The notes beneath the pieces were generated by a model. It was not told the origin of the DNA and did not search any database. It saw only the letters and a list, made by a program, of their open reading frames with translations. 54,630 nucleotides of DNA from an uncultured Clostridia bacterium (lineage in GTDB: Bacteria; Bacillota; Clostridia; Lachnospirales; CAG-274). Shown here piece after piece: positions 25,272 through 35,528 of the stretch (the stretch's first letter is position 1; each line of letters starts with the position of its first letter). The position numbers and the translations under genes are program-made. The DNA is taken from NCBI GenBank assembly GCA_944376805.1, contig CALWDX010000046.1, positions 1-54,630 on the forward strand. The letters run 5' to 3'.

Positions 25272-26846
25272 TTATTTTTCAAAAATAACTTTATCTAGTT
25301 TTATAGTTTTTAAAACTTCTATATTTTTAATTTCATTTGTAGGTATTTTTAAAGGATTTTTTGACAATATAACAAAATTAGCTTGTTTACCTATTTTTAT
25401 TGAGCCTTTAATATCTTCTTCAAAATATTGATAACTTGCATTAATTGTAATAGCTTTAATAGCGTCAATAGGCTCAACTATTTCATCTTTACCAATAGAA
25501 ATACCATCTTTAGTAATACGATTTGTAGCACACCATATAGTTTCTATCATATTAGGCATAATAACAGGTGTATCTTGATGTAATGTGTAAATTATATCAA
25601 GTTTTTTAGAAGAATTTAAAGGGCTTATATTGTATGCTCTTTTACCTAAATTTTTTATATGAATATCACCCCAATAATAAGTATGAGCTACAAAATATGA
25701 TGGTATTATATTAAGTTGTTTTATTAAAGGCAATAAATCTTTTCTAAGTAATTGAGCGTGTATCATAACAGGTCTAATATTATTATTAGAATTAGTTTCT
25801 TCTTTAGCTTGTTTATAACATCTTATAAATTGTTCACAAGCAGCATCACCATTACAATGTACTAATATTTGAACATTTTCTATAAGTGCTTTTTTAAAAA
25901 AGTTAATTAATTCTTTATCTTCATATATAGGATAACCTTTATAATCTTTTTCATTTTCATAAGGTTTTGTAAGCCAAGCTGTTTTACCTTGTGGGCTACC
26001 ATCTAAAAATGCTTTATAACCTAAAAGTTTTATACCATTATTATATTGTTTAAAATAATGTTTTTGTTCTTGTAATAAGTTAGGATAATTTTTTATATCA
26101 ACATAACCTATTTTATCAATAATATTATCACCACACTGTAACATAGTAAGTTCTTTAGGTGTTAAAAGTCCTTCTTGAGCAGTAGTTATACCATAACTTG
26201 CATAAATATTTTGAGCTTTATTTATCATTTCTTTAATATCGTTTTGTGTAGGATTATAAACAGTTGCACATTTGGATATAAATTTATTTTCTTCTAAATA
26301 ACCATTAGGTTCATTACTATTTTTAACGCGTCCTATTTTACCTCCTGGTTGGTCTTTAGTATTTTCATTTATATTAAATAAATCAAGGGCTTTTTGATTA
26401 ACTATTCCCATATGTCCAGAAGTATGAGTTAATAAAATAGGATTTTCTATACCTATACTATCTAATACAAATTTATCAGGGTGAATTTTTTCTTTTAAAT
26501 TGTTATGGTCATATCCAAAGCCAATAATCCATTCATTTTTAGGTATGTTATTATCTTTTGCAAATTTTAAAATAATATTTTTTATATCTTCAAAACTTTT
26601 AGCATTTTGTAATTTTGCAAATTTTGTAGTTAGTCCTAAACCAGATAAATGACTATGAGGGTCAATAAAAGCTGGTAACATAGTAGCACCATTTAAATTA
26701 AAAAGTTTAGTATCTTTATATTTTTCTATAAGATTGTCAAATGTATCAATTTCTTTTATAATACCATTTTCTACTAATAAACTTTCAATATAAAGATTAT
26801 CTTCTAAAGTTATTATATCTCCACCAAAATATATAGTTCTATCCAT
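25272..26846 (-). CDS. YtcJ-like metal-dependent amidohydrolase
   Basis: A 524-residue amidohydrolase_3 family protein. The metal-binding His64-x-His66 lies in FIDPHSHLSG. HTSGHMGIV, a buried HCNGDAA block and the later HQD follow as expected. The C-terminal part has the GSIKIGKQANFVIL block of the small beta-sandwich domain. Substrates of YtcJ-like enzymes are mostly unknown, but amides are likely. I chose the ATG at 26846 because TTGGAGGTG precedes it. Upstream in-frame starts lack a site. It has no functional link to its neighbours. Confidence 0.85.
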   Translation of the reverse strand: MDRTIYFGGDIITLEDNLYIESLLVENGIIKEIDTFDNLIEKYKDTKLFNLNGATMLPAFIDPHSHLSGLGLTTKFAKLQNAKSFEDIKNIILKFAKDNNIPKNEWIIGFGYDHNNLKEKIHPDKFVLDSIGIENPILLTHTSGHMGIVNQKALDLFNINENTKDQPGGKIGRVKNSNEPNGYLEENKFISKCATVYNPTQNDIKEMINKAQNIYASYGITTAQEGLLTPKELTMLQCGDNIIDKIGYVDIKNYPNLLQEQKHYFKQYNNGIKLLGYKAFLDGSPQGKTAWLTKPYENEKDYKGYPIYEDKELINFFKKALIENVQILVHCNGDAACEQFIRCYKQAKEETNSNNNIRPVMIHAQLLRKDLLPLIKQLNIIPSYFVAHTYYWGDIHIKNLGKRAYNISPLNSSKKLDIIYTLHQDTPVIMPNMIETIWCATNRITKDGISIGKDEIVEPIDAIKAITINASYQYFEEDIKGSIKIGKQANFVILSKNPLKIPTNEIKNIEVLKTIKLDKVIFEK

Positions 26847-26980
26847 AAAAACACCTCCAAATATTTTTATAACATTATTATAACACATATATTAAAATTG
26901 TAATAAAATTATAAAAAAATTTTTTCATTTATGTAAATATTAACAAAATGTTAATCATTATAAAAATATTTTTAATTTAT

Positions 26981-27009
26981 TTGACAAAGAATATTATTAA
27001 TTATATAAT
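26981..27009 (+). promoter_or_regulatory. folD promoter
   Basis: Exact TTGACA (26981-26986) and TATAAT (27004-27009) with a 17-base spacer, 44 bases upstream of the folD start. Confidence 0.85.
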
Positions 27010-27052
27010 AAATTAAGCTATTAAAAAAATAAAAAACTTAGAAAGGTAAATT

Positions 27053-27895
27053 ATGAATAATATAATAAATGGTACAGAAATAGCTAAAATAATTAAAGAT
27101 GAAATTAAAGAAAAAATTAGTAAAATTCAAGGTAAAAAGCCTTGTCTTGCTGTTGTTATAGTAGGTGATGATGATGCAAGTCATATATATGTGAAAAATA
27201 AAAATAAAGCTTGTGAATATGTAGGAATAAAAAGTGATACATATTTTTTAAATACTAATATAACAGAGCAAGAGCTTTTAAATTTAATAGAAAAATTAAA
27301 TAATGATAGTGATGTAAATGGTATATTAGTTCAATTACCTTTACCAAGTCATATAAATGAAAAAAATGTACTTTTAAAAATAGACCCTTTAAAAGATGTA
27401 GATGGATTTCACCCTTATAATATAGGTATGTTATCTACTAATAATGCAATATTGAAATCTTGTACACCTTCAGGTTGTATAGAACTTTTAAAAAGATATG
27501 ATGTAAAAATAAAGGGTAAAAATGCACTTGTTATAGGTAGAAGTAATATAGTAGGTAGACCATTGTCTATGATGCTTTTAAATGAAGATGCAACTGTCAC
27601 AACAGCACATACAAAAACTAAAAATTTAGAATATTTAACAAAACAAGCAGATATTATTATAGTAGCTATAGGCGTTGCAAACTTTTTAAAAACTCATATG
27701 ATAAAAGACAATGTTATACTTATAGATGTAGGTATGAATAGGGATAATGGAAAACTATGTGGTGATATAGATTTTAGTTGTAGTGAAAAAGCTAGTCTTA
27801 TAACACCTGTTCCAGGTGGAGTTGGACCTATGACTATTACTATGCTTATGAAAAATTGTTTAACAGCATATAAAATACAAAATAATTTAGTTTAA
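27053..27895 (+). CDS. folD: Methylenetetrahydrofolate dehydrogenase/cyclohydrolase
   Basis: A 280-residue bifunctional enzyme that interconverts 5,10-methylene- and 10-formyl-tetrahydrofolate with NADP. It shows VGDDDASHIYVKNK (catalytic Tyr and Lys region), LVQLPLPSHIN, DVDGFHPYN, the NADP loop GRSNIVGRP and the C-terminal PVPGGVGPMT. It has its own consensus promoter and an AAAGG site. rimO starts just after the stop, so both are probably co-transcribed. Confidence 0.95.
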   Translation: MNNIINGTEIAKIIKDEIKEKISKIQGKKPCLAVVIVGDDDASHIYVKNKNKACEYVGIKSDTYFLNTNITEQELLNLIEKLNNDSDVNGILVQLPLPSHINEKNVLLKIDPLKDVDGFHPYNIGMLSTNNAILKSCTPSGCIELLKRYDVKIKGKNALVIGRSNIVGRPLSMMLLNEDATVTTAHTKTKNLEYLTKQADIIIVAIGVANFLKTHMIKDNVILIDVGMNRDNGKLCGDIDFSCSEKASLITPVPGGVGPMTITMLMKNCLTAYKIQNNLV

Positions 27896-27907
27896 AGGAG
27901 AATGAAA

Positions 27908-29263
27908 TTGGAAAACAGAGTTAAAATAGCTTTTGTATCATTAGGTTGTGACAAAAACCTTATGGATAGTGAAATAATGCTTGGACTTATAAAAGAAGAA
28001 GGTTACATAGTAACAGAACAAGAAGAAAAAGCAGATATAATTATAATAAATAGTTGTGGATTTAAAATAGATGCAAGTGAAGAAGGTATAGAAAATATAT
28101 TGAGAGTTGCAGACTATAAAGAAACTGGTAACTGTAAAGGAATAATAGTTACAGGTTGTATGGCACAACGTTATAGAGAAGAAATTTTTGAAAATTTGCC
28201 AGAAGTTGATGCAGTAGTAGGTACTGGTGATTTTGAAAGTATAGGTAATGTTATAAAAGAAATATTACAAGGACATAAAAAAGTACAGCTTATAACAGAT
28301 AATAATAAACCTTTAGATGAAAAAAATTCACTTAAAAGAGTAGTTACTACAACTGGTGGATTTGCATATCTTAAAATTGCAGAAGGTTGTGATAAAAAGT
28401 GTACATATTGTACTATACCATCAATAAGAGGTAAATTTAGAAGTCGTACTATTGAAAGTCTTATAGAAGAAGCAAAACTTTTAGCAAGTCAAGATGTTAA
28501 AGAAATTATACTTGTAGCTCAAGATTCTTCTTTATATGGTACAGATTTATATGGTGAAAAGAAATTACCAGAGCTTTTAAGAAAACTTTCTGAAATAGAA
28601 GATATAAAATGGATAAGAATTTTATATTGTTATCCAGAACATATAGATAATGCACTTATAGAAGAAATGGCTAATAATGATAAAGTTTGTAAATATATAG
28701 ATATGCCTATACAACACGCAGATGATAAAATATTAAAGCTTATGGGTAGAATAAGTACAAGAGAAAAACTTGAAGAAACTATAAATAAATTAAGGGAAAA
28801 AATGCCAGATATTTGTATAAGAACTACTTTTATTGTTGGATTTCCTAATGAAACAGAAGAAGCATTTAATAATCTTTATGATTTTACAGAGAAAATGAAA
28901 TTTGATAGATTAGGTATATTTACATATTCTAGGGAAGAAGGAACTCCAGCTTACAATATGGATAATCAAATAGATGAAGAATTAAAAGAAGAAAGAAAAG
29001 AAAAACTTATGTTATTACAAAAAGATATTTCTTCAGATATATGTAGAAAATTTATTGGTAAAACATTAGAAGTCATTGTAGAAGGAAAAATAGAAGGTGA
29101 AGATAATGTTTATTGTAGTAGAAGTTATAGAGATTGCTATGAAATAGATGGTTTTGTATTTTTTAAAGCACCAGAAGATATGGAACTTATAGCAGGTGAT
29201 TTTTATAATATAAAAATTACAGATGCATATGAATATGACCTAATAGGAGAATTACAATTGTAA
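27908..29263 (+). CDS. rimO: Ribosomal protein uS12 methylthiotransferase RimO
   Basis: A 451-residue radical-SAM enzyme that methylthiolates an Asp of ribosomal protein S12. There is an N-terminal UPF0004 domain with VSLGCDKNLMDSE, then the radical-SAM CxxxCxxC in EGCDKKCTYCTIPSIRG, and a C-terminal TRAM domain. The G-x-x-R-S-R after the cluster favours RimO over MiaB. I chose TTG 27908 because AAAGGAG ends 7 bases before it. The ATG at 27902 would leave a spacing of 1. Confidence 0.92.
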   Translation: MENRVKIAFVSLGCDKNLMDSEIMLGLIKEEGYIVTEQEEKADIIIINSCGFKIDASEEGIENILRVADYKETGNCKGIIVTGCMAQRYREEIFENLPEVDAVVGTGDFESIGNVIKEILQGHKKVQLITDNNKPLDEKNSLKRVVTTTGGFAYLKIAEGCDKKCTYCTIPSIRGKFRSRTIESLIEEAKLLASQDVKEIILVAQDSSLYGTDLYGEKKLPELLRKLSEIEDIKWIRILYCYPEHIDNALIEEMANNDKVCKYIDMPIQHADDKILKLMGRISTREKLEETINKLREKMPDICIRTTFIVGFPNETEEAFNNLYDFTEKMKFDRLGIFTYSREEGTPAYNMDNQIDEELKEERKEKLMLLQKDISSDICRKFIGKTLEVIVEGKIEGEDNVYCSRSYRDCYEIDGFVFFKAPEDMELIAGDFYNIKITDAYEYDLIGELQL

Positions 29264-29282
29264 ATAAATAGGAGGCAATAAT

Positions 29283-29840
29283 ATGAATTTACCTAATAAA
29301 TTAACTATTTTTAGAATAATATTAATACCATTTTTATTAGTATTTATATTATTTGATTTTATACCACTTGATATACAAATAAGACGTTACATAGCAACAG
29401 CTATATTTATTATATCATCTTTAACAGATGCTTTAGATGGGCATATAGCAAGAAAACATAATTTAATAACAAATTTTGGAAAGTTTATGGACCCTTTAGC
29501 AGATAAACTTTTAGTTACATCAACTATGATAGCTTTAATATCTATGGAAGATGCTATAGTTCCTTTAAAAGCTTGGGTTGTAATAATAATAATAGCTAGA
29601 GAATTTTTTATGACAGGATTTAGAACAATTGCTATGGAAAAAAATGTAGTTATAGCAGCTGGGAATTCTGGAAAATTAAAAACTATTTTTCAAATGTTTA
29701 TGATAATATTTTTATTATTAAATATTAATAATATAATATTTACATATATAAGTATTTTTTTAATAGTAATATCTGTATTTTTAACAATTTATTCTTTAAT
29801 AGAATATGTTATAAAAAATAAAGATGTTTTAAAAGGATAA
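29283..29840 (+). CDS. pgsA: CDP-diacylglycerol-glycerol-3-phosphate 3-phosphatidyltransferase
   Basis: A 185-residue membrane enzyme that makes phosphatidylglycerol phosphate. The CDP-alcohol phosphotransferase motif is complete: D-G-x2-A-R-x8-G-x3-D-x3-D, with Asp52, Asp70 and Asp74. Four to six membrane spans are visible. The gene follows rimO with an AGGAGGC site and precedes the GGDEF-EAL gene. rimO-pgsA-cinA-recA is a common Firmicute order. Confidence 0.95.
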   Translation: MNLPNKLTIFRIILIPFLLVFILFDFIPLDIQIRRYIATAIFIISSLTDALDGHIARKHNLITNFGKFMDPLADKLLVTSTMIALISMEDAIVPLKAWVVIIIIAREFFMTGFRTIAMEKNVVIAAGNSGKLKTIFQMFMIIFLLLNINNIIFTYISIFLIVISVFLTIYSLIEYVIKNKDVLKG

Positions 29841-29862
29841 TGTAAAGGAGACTATAGTTATT

Positions 29863-32163
29863 ATGAATGTTTTTAATAGAACATATTTAAAATTAATATT
29901 AGTTTCTATAATTTTTACATTTATATTTTACTTTTTCTGTAATATAATGATAGAATCTATATTTAAATCTAATATGAAATTAGTTTGTGATGTATATTAT
30001 AAACAAATTTCTGAAAAGGTAAAAAATGATATATTACTATTAAAATCTGCTAATGAATATTTAGCAGAAAATGAAGTTATAATGGAATATTTTAAAAATG
30101 GTAATAAAGATTTAGAAAATATTCAATCTGAAAGAAAAGAAGTATTAGATCAAGTTAAAGATATAGAAAAAATATTAGATTCTATAAGTTTTGCAGATAC
30201 AATAAATATAATTGATTTGGAAGATAAATATTTATTTTCTAAAGGTAGGGAAAAAAAGGGATTTGATATAACAACTAGACCTTGGTATGATAGTAAATTT
30301 TTTGATTCTCATAATAAAAATTCTAAAATAACACAGAAACATAGGGATTATAGTACAGGAAAAGAAACTATATCTGTAGTATCTTTAATGTATGATGATG
30401 AAGATGTTTCAAAATATTTTAAACCAGTAGGAACAGCTGTATTAGATATATATGTTAATGATTTATTAAATTACATAGATAGTTCTTTTTATGCAGGTAT
30501 TTTAAAAACTGAAATATATCCAGAAAATACAAATGTTGAAAAACTTAAATCAGAAAATACAAATGAAAATATTTATGTAAATGAAGATATATTAAATAAT
30601 GGGGAATATTTAGTTTTTAGGTTTGATAAATCTTCATTAGTTAATGGTTCTATAACAGAAACTTCTTTACAAAAAATGAGAATAGTATTATTACTAGTTG
30701 GGATAGCTATAGCGATATTTTTATTTATTGCTATTAGAGTATGTTTTAGTTCAACATTAATGTCTATAAATAAATTAAAATCTATATTAGATAAACTAAA
30801 TAATAATAGTTATTTTTTACAAGGTAAAAATGAGTTTAGACAATTAGAAATTTTAGCTGATACATTAAATAAATCATTTGATGATAAAATACAAGAACTT
30901 ATTTATTATGATGAACTAACAGACTTACCAAATAGAAAAAAATTAGAGTACATTTGCCAAGAACTTATAAATAACAATCAAGAGTTTGCACTTATTTTTA
31001 TAGACCTTAACAAGTTTAAATATATAAATGATGTTTTTGGTCATACAGTTGGGGATGAGTATTTAATTAAATTTAGTAATATGATAAAAGACTTAATTTC
31101 AGAAAAAGGAATTATAACTAGATATTCTGGTGATGAATTTATTATAGTTTACAAAAATTATATAGATAATGATGAATTATTAAGTTTTTATAATGAAAAA
31201 TTAGTTAAAGCATTTTCAAACCCTATTAAGATAAATGAAGAACTTATAACAGATATAGGATTTTCTTCAGGTGTTGCAATATATCCTAAAGATGGTCAAA
31301 CATTTGAAGAATTAATTAGTAAAAGTGATTTTATGATGTATATAAATAAGAAAAATTTTGTTAATAGGAAACTTGCATTTTTTGATGAAAGTATGTATGA
31401 AAGTTTATTATATAGTGAGAAAATAAAACAAGAGTTAAAATATGCATTAGAATATAATGAGTTTTATTTAAATTATCAACCAATAGTAGATAAAAATTAT
31501 AAAATATTAAAAGCAGAAACTTTAATACGTTGGAATAATAGAAAATTTGGCTTTGTACCACCAGATAAATTTATTAAGCATTTAGAAGAAACAAGACAAA
31601 TTATAACAGTTGGTTATTGGATAATTGAAAAAGTATGTCAAGATATGCAAGAACTTATAACAAATGAAAATAAAATTCAAATAGGTATAAATATATCACC
31701 TTTACAATTAATGTTAAAAGATTTTTCTAGTAAAGTTAAAAATATTATAGATAAGTATAATATAGATTATAGTTTATTATGTTTTGAAATAACTGAAACT
31801 GTACTTTTAGATAAAAGGCAATATGTTTTAGAAAATATAAATAATATTAGAAATCTTGGTATACAAATAGCTTTAGATGATTTTGGAACAGGTTATTCAT
31901 CATTTAGTTATTTAAGAACTTATAAATTAGATATTTTAAAAATAGATAGAACATTTTTAAAAGAAAACCAAAAACTAGATTTTGAAATTATCGAACAAAT
32001 AAAAGAACTTGCACATTTATTAGGTATGGAAGTAGTTATAGAAGGTGTTGAAACAAAAGAACAATTTGAGATAATGAGCCAAATTGGTATTGATTATTTA
32101 CAAGGATATTATTTTAGTAAGCCGATTTTATTAGATGAGTTTAAAAAAATGTTAAAAGGTTAA
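29863..32163 (+). CDS. Membrane GGDEF-EAL cyclic-di-GMP protein
   Basis: A 766-residue sensor. There is an N-terminal span (~10-30), an extracellular Cache-like region (~31-270) and a second span (~273-296). A GGDEF domain with SGDEF (Ser422-Phe426) and a C-terminal EAL domain starting near residue 510 follow. The EAL signature reads ETL (Glu552), and the PDE residues NIS, EITE, DDFGTGYSS, LKID, EGVET and QGY are kept. Phosphodiesterase activity is therefore likely, while the variant GGDEF could be active or regulatory. It is inserted between pgsA and cinA on the same strand. Confidence 0.9.
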   Translation: MNVFNRTYLKLILVSIIFTFIFYFFCNIMIESIFKSNMKLVCDVYYKQISEKVKNDILLLKSANEYLAENEVIMEYFKNGNKDLENIQSERKEVLDQVKDIEKILDSISFADTINIIDLEDKYLFSKGREKKGFDITTRPWYDSKFFDSHNKNSKITQKHRDYSTGKETISVVSLMYDDEDVSKYFKPVGTAVLDIYVNDLLNYIDSSFYAGILKTEIYPENTNVEKLKSENTNENIYVNEDILNNGEYLVFRFDKSSLVNGSITETSLQKMRIVLLLVGIAIAIFLFIAIRVCFSSTLMSINKLKSILDKLNNNSYFLQGKNEFRQLEILADTLNKSFDDKIQELIYYDELTDLPNRKKLEYICQELINNNQEFALIFIDLNKFKYINDVFGHTVGDEYLIKFSNMIKDLISEKGIITRYSGDEFIIVYKNYIDNDELLSFYNEKLVKAFSNPIKINEELITDIGFSSGVAIYPKDGQTFEELISKSDFMMYINKKNFVNRKLAFFDESMYESLLYSEKIKQELKYALEYNEFYLNYQPIVDKNYKILKAETLIRWNNRKFGFVPPDKFIKHLEETRQIITVGYWIIEKVCQDMQELITNENKIQIGINISPLQLMLKDFSSKVKNIIDKYNIDYSLLCFEITETVLLDKRQYVLENINNIRNLGIQIALDDFGTGYSSFSYLRTYKLDILKIDRTFLKENQKLDFEIIEQIKELAHLLGMEVVIEGVETKEQFEIMSQIGIDYLQGYYFSKPILLDEFKKMLKG

Positions 32164-32204
32164 AACTAACATTTATATATTAAAATATTAAAAGAGGTGG
32201 TATT

Positions 32205-33428
32205 GTGAAAGCAGAAATTTTTTCTGTTGGTACAGAGATTTTATTAGGTGAAATATTAGATACTAATGCAAAATATATAGCAACAGAACTTGCTAATATA
32301 GGTATAGATGTTTTTTATAAAACTTCAGTTGGTGATAATGAAAAAAGGCTTTTAGATGCTATTGATATTGCTTATAAAAGAGCAGATATAATAATATCAA
32401 CAGGAGGGTTAGGACCTACAGATGATGATTTAACAAAAGAAACTTTTGCTAAATATTTTAATAAAAATCTAGTAACAGATAAAGAAAGTTTAGAAAATTT
32501 AAAATCATATTATAAAAATGACTATATGCCAAAGTCTAACTTAAAACAGGTGGATATGCCAGAAGGTTCAATAGCTTTAGTAAATGAAAATGGTACTGCA
32601 TCTGGTTGTATTATACAAGAAAATAATAAAATAGCTGTTATACTTCCTGGTCCACCTAAAGAATGTATACCTATGTTTGAAAAACAAGTTAAACCTATTT
32701 TACAACAATATACAAGTAAAGTTTTAGTTTCTAAAAATTTAAAATTATGTGGTATAGGTGAAAGTAATGCTTGTGAAATAATAAAAGATTTAATGCTTTC
32801 ATCACAAAACCCAACAATAGCTCCATATGCTGGTAATAATGAAGTACGTTTTAGAGTTACAGCAAGTGGAAAAACAAAAGAAGAGGCTAAAGAACTTTTA
32901 AAGCCAACTGTTGAGAAATTATATAATATTTTTAATGAGTATATATATGGTGAAGATGAACAAACATTACAAGGGGCAGTTGTTGATAAACTTATAAAAA
33001 ATAATATGACTATATCTACTGCTGAATCTTGCACAGGTGGGCTTTTAGCTTCTAATATAATAGATGTACCATCAGCATCTAAAGTATTTTTAAATGGTGT
33101 TATATCTTATTCTAATGAAAGTAAAGTTTATGAACTCAATGTTTGGAAAGAAGATTTAGAAAAATATGGTGCTGTTAGTGAACAAGTAGCTATACAAATG
33201 GCTGAAGGTATAAGAGAAAAATCTAATACTACAATAGGTATATCTACTACTGGTATAGCAGGTCCAACAGGTGAAACAGAGGATAAACCAGTAGGATTAG
33301 TATATATTGCAATATCTATAAAAGGCAAAGAAACAGTTTGTAAAAAACTTATGCTACAAGGGGATAGACTAAAAATAAGAGAAAAAACTGTTAATATATG
33401 TTTTAGTAATTTATTAAAATTAATATAA
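32205..33428 (+). CDS. cinA: CinA-family protein (competence/damage-inducible, pyridine-nucleotide cycle)
   Basis: A 407-residue two-domain protein. The N-terminal MoaB/MogA-like domain has [11 protein letters not shown] and LPGPPKEC and is linked to ADP-ribose or NMN metabolism. The C-terminal PncC-type nicotinamide-nucleotide amidase domain has [13 protein letters not shown] and GIAGPTG. The GTG start at 32205 follows AAGAGGTGG. It lies 19 bases before recA, a conserved pairing linked to competence and DNA repair. Confidence 0.93.
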   Translation: MKAEIFSVGTEILLGEILDTNAKYIATELANIGIDVFYKTSVGDNEKRLLDAIDIAYKRADIIISTGGLGPTDDDLTKETFAKYFNKNLVTDKESLENLKSYYKNDYMPKSNLKQVDMPEGSIALVNENGTASGCIIQENNKIAVILPGPPKECIPMFEKQVKPILQQYTSKVLVSKNLKLCGIGESNACEIIKDLMLSSQNPTIAPYAGNNEVRFRVTASGKTKEEAKELLKPTVEKLYNIFNEYIYGEDEQTLQGAVVDKLIKNNMTISTAESCTGGLLASNIIDVPSASKVFLNGVISYSNESKVYELNVWKEDLEKYGAVSEQVAIQMAEGIREKSNTTIGISTTGIAGPTGETEDKPVGLVYIAISIKGKETVCKKLMLQGDRLKIREKTVNICFSNLLKLI

Positions 33429-33447
33429 AATAAAGGAGATATTAAAA

Positions 33448-34626
33448 ATGGCGGATAAGAAATCTAAAGATAGCGTTATGGACAATATAGCAAAAGGCAA
33501 AGAAACTGCTTTAAAAAATGCTCTTGCTCAAATTGAAAAACAATTTGGTAAAGGTGCTGTTATGAAACTTGGTGAAACTGCACATAAAACAGTTGAAGTT
33601 GTTCCAACAGGTTCTTTAAGTTTAGATGTTGCTCTTGGTGCAGGTGGTGTACCAAAAGGAAGAATTATAGAAATATTTGGGCCAGAATCTAGTGGTAAAA
33701 CCACTGTGGCTTTACATATGGTAGCAGAAATACAAAAAGCTGGTGGTATAGCAGGGTTTGTGGATGCTGAACATGCCCTTGACCCCGTTTATGCTCAAAA
33801 AATAGGTGTTAATATAGATGAGCTTTACATATCACAACCAGATGATGGTGAACAAGCTCTTGATATTACTGAAACGATGGTTCGTTCTGGTGCAATAGAT
33901 ATTATTATAGTAGACTCTGTTGCTGCTTTAGTACCTAAATCTGAAATAGATGGTGAAATGGGTGACTCTCATATGGGGGTACAAGCTAGATTAATGAGCC
34001 AAGCTCTTAGAAAACTTACTGCTATTACTGCTAAAAGTAAATGTATAGTTGTATTTATTAACCAACTTAGAGAAAAAATAGGCATTTCTTATGGTAGCCC
34101 AGAAACTACTACTGGTGGTCGTGCATTAAAATTTTATGCAAGTGTTAGAATTGATATAAGAAAAGGTGAACCTATTAAAAATGGGGCTGATATAATTGGT
34201 GCTAGAACAAAAGCAAAAATTGCTAAAAATAAGATTGCTCCACCATTTAAAACAGCAGAATTTGACATTATTTATGGTCAAGGTATTTCACATGTAGGGG
34301 ACGTTTTAGATTTAGGTGCAGAACTTGGTATTATTACTAAAGGTGGTGCTTGGTATTCTTATGAAGAAACTAGACTTGGTCAAGGTAGAGAAAATGCTAA
34401 AAAATTCCTTTTAGAAAATCCACATTTATTAAGAACTATTGAAAATGCTGTTAGAAAACATTATGAAATGCCAGAATTAGATGAAATAAAAGAAAGTATA
34501 GCTAATACAGAGGTTAATCCTATTAATGATGATGAAGTAGAAATGGCTATGGAAGATACAGAATTTAAAGCAGATTTTAATGAAGAAGATGCTTTAGAGT
34601 TGGAGCTTTTAGATGAAGATATGTAA
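33448..34626 (+). CDS. recA: Recombinase RecA
   Basis: A 392-residue DNA strand-exchange ATPase, a little longer than most because of an acidic C-terminal tail. Walker A is GPESSGKTT (residues ~79-87). The VDAEHALDP and NQLREKIG blocks and the L2-loop region [13 protein letters not shown] are all typical. An AAGGAGA site precedes the ATG. No LexA box of the GAAC-N4-GTTC type was seen near it, and no recX follows. Confidence 0.97.
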   Translation: MADKKSKDSVMDNIAKGKETALKNALAQIEKQFGKGAVMKLGETAHKTVEVVPTGSLSLDVALGAGGVPKGRIIEIFGPESSGKTTVALHMVAEIQKAGGIAGFVDAEHALDPVYAQKIGVNIDELYISQPDDGEQALDITETMVRSGAIDIIIVDSVAALVPKSEIDGEMGDSHMGVQARLMSQALRKLTAITAKSKCIVVFINQLREKIGISYGSPETTTGGRALKFYASVRIDIRKGEPIKNGADIIGARTKAKIAKNKIAPPFKTAEFDIIYGQGISHVGDVLDLGAELGIITKGGAWYSYEETRLGQGRENAKKFLLENPHLLRTIENAVRKHYEMPELDEIKESIANTEVNPINDDEVEMAMEDTEFKADFNEEDALELELLDEDM

Positions 34627-35117
34627 TTTAAGATAAGATATAAATACATAAATACAAATGTTAATGATATATATTTTTTTAAAATAATAAATTATAATTA
34701 TAAAGGACTTTTAATTTATAATAAAAAATTTACTTTAATAAAAAGATTAAATATTTTTAGAAGATAAAAAGGTTATATTAAATTAAAATGAAAAATTATT
34801 TTTATTTGATTATTTTAAAGATATAAAAATATCTGTTTTTAAACAGGTGTTTAAAAAATAAGACATAGATAAAATCTATGTCTTATTTTTACTGAAAATG
34901 ATAATTTATATTTTGTTAAACTTTTTATAATAAGTATTAATATACTAAATGTTAAACCATAAATTATAGGTAATAAAATTAAATATAGTTTATCTGTTGG
35001 TAAAAAGAAAGACTAAAGAACAGGATATATTACGTCAATAAGTATACTTATATTTTCTATTAAAATTTTACTGTTTTTATTTAATTTAAATATATTCCTT
35101 TTTTTATTAATCAAGAA
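34627..35117. other. Gap downstream of recA, with a possible decayed membrane-protein frame
   Basis: About 490 bases without an intact gene. On the minus strand, in frame with the end of the 112-residue gene at 35118, there are two short stretches separated by a TAG. The second contains a hydrophobic helix-like segment (LYLILLPIIYGLTFSILI). This could be a broken membrane protein or just T-rich noise. A small CTGTTT/AAACAG hairpin lies at 34833-34846 before the terminator. Confidence 0.35.
34854..34890. terminator. Bidirectional terminator downstream of recA
   Basis: A 17-bp perfect stem (34854-34870 with 34874-34890) around AAA, with A-run and T-run flanks. It is ~230 bases after recA and downstream of the minus-strand gene at 35118. 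Confidence 0.8.
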
Positions 35118-35456
35118 TTATAAAAAAGTTAAAATATTATCAATTTTACTATGTAAAAATTCATCTTCATTTAAAATATAATATGTATTTTTATCTAAAT
35201 TACTTAAATCAATAGCACCTTTTAAATAAGGTGAAATTAAAATTTTATAAGCACCATTTTTTATAATATTTTCTAATGTTTCATAGTTTTCCACTTCTGT
35301 AATATATTCAATATTATTATTTTTAAAATATTCATTTAAGTTTTCTTTTAATTGTTTAGATAAAGATTTTTTAAAAGGATTTATTGAACCATCAAATCCA
35401 AATGTGGATGATTTCATACCTATATTAGTTTGTGAAACAATAACAATCTTTTTCAT
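35118..35456 (-). CDS. 112-residue protein of unknown function
   Basis: I do not recognise this protein. It has a Rossmann-like start (MKKIVIVSQTNIG), no signal or membrane segment, and a predicted alternation of helices and strands that loosely recalls PTS IIB-type or DRTGG-like small domains. An AAGGAG site 8 bases before the ATG supports real translation. It lies downstream of GH125 on the same strand but is separated from it by a terminator, so membership in the glycan locus is uncertain. Confidence 0.6.
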   Translation of the reverse strand: MKKIVIVSQTNIGMKSSTFGFDGSINPFKKSLSKQLKENLNEYFKNNNIEYITEVENYETLENIIKNGAYKILISPYLKGAIDLSNLDKNTYYILNEDEFLHSKIDNILTFL

Positions 35457-35475
35457 GAATTATTCTCCTTATATA

Positions 35476-35511
35476 AAAAATACATCTTAAACAATAGTTT
35501 AAGATGTATTT
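35476..35511 (-). terminator. Terminator of the ROK-GH125 operon
   Basis: A 15-bp stem (35478-35492 with 35497-35511) around AATA. The minus strand continues into a T-run. Confidence 0.8.
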
Positions 35512-35528
35512 AGTTTAATATTTAAGTC

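Noticed and set aside
32522..33034. 170-codon antisense open frame inside cinA
   Set aside because: Despite its length, the product shows no motif and the cinA motifs lie on the opposite strand.
34833..34846. CTGTTT/AAACAG hairpin downstream of recA as a LexA (SOS) box
   Set aside because: It does not match the Firmicute GAAC-N4-GTTC site and lies downstream of recA, not at its promoter.
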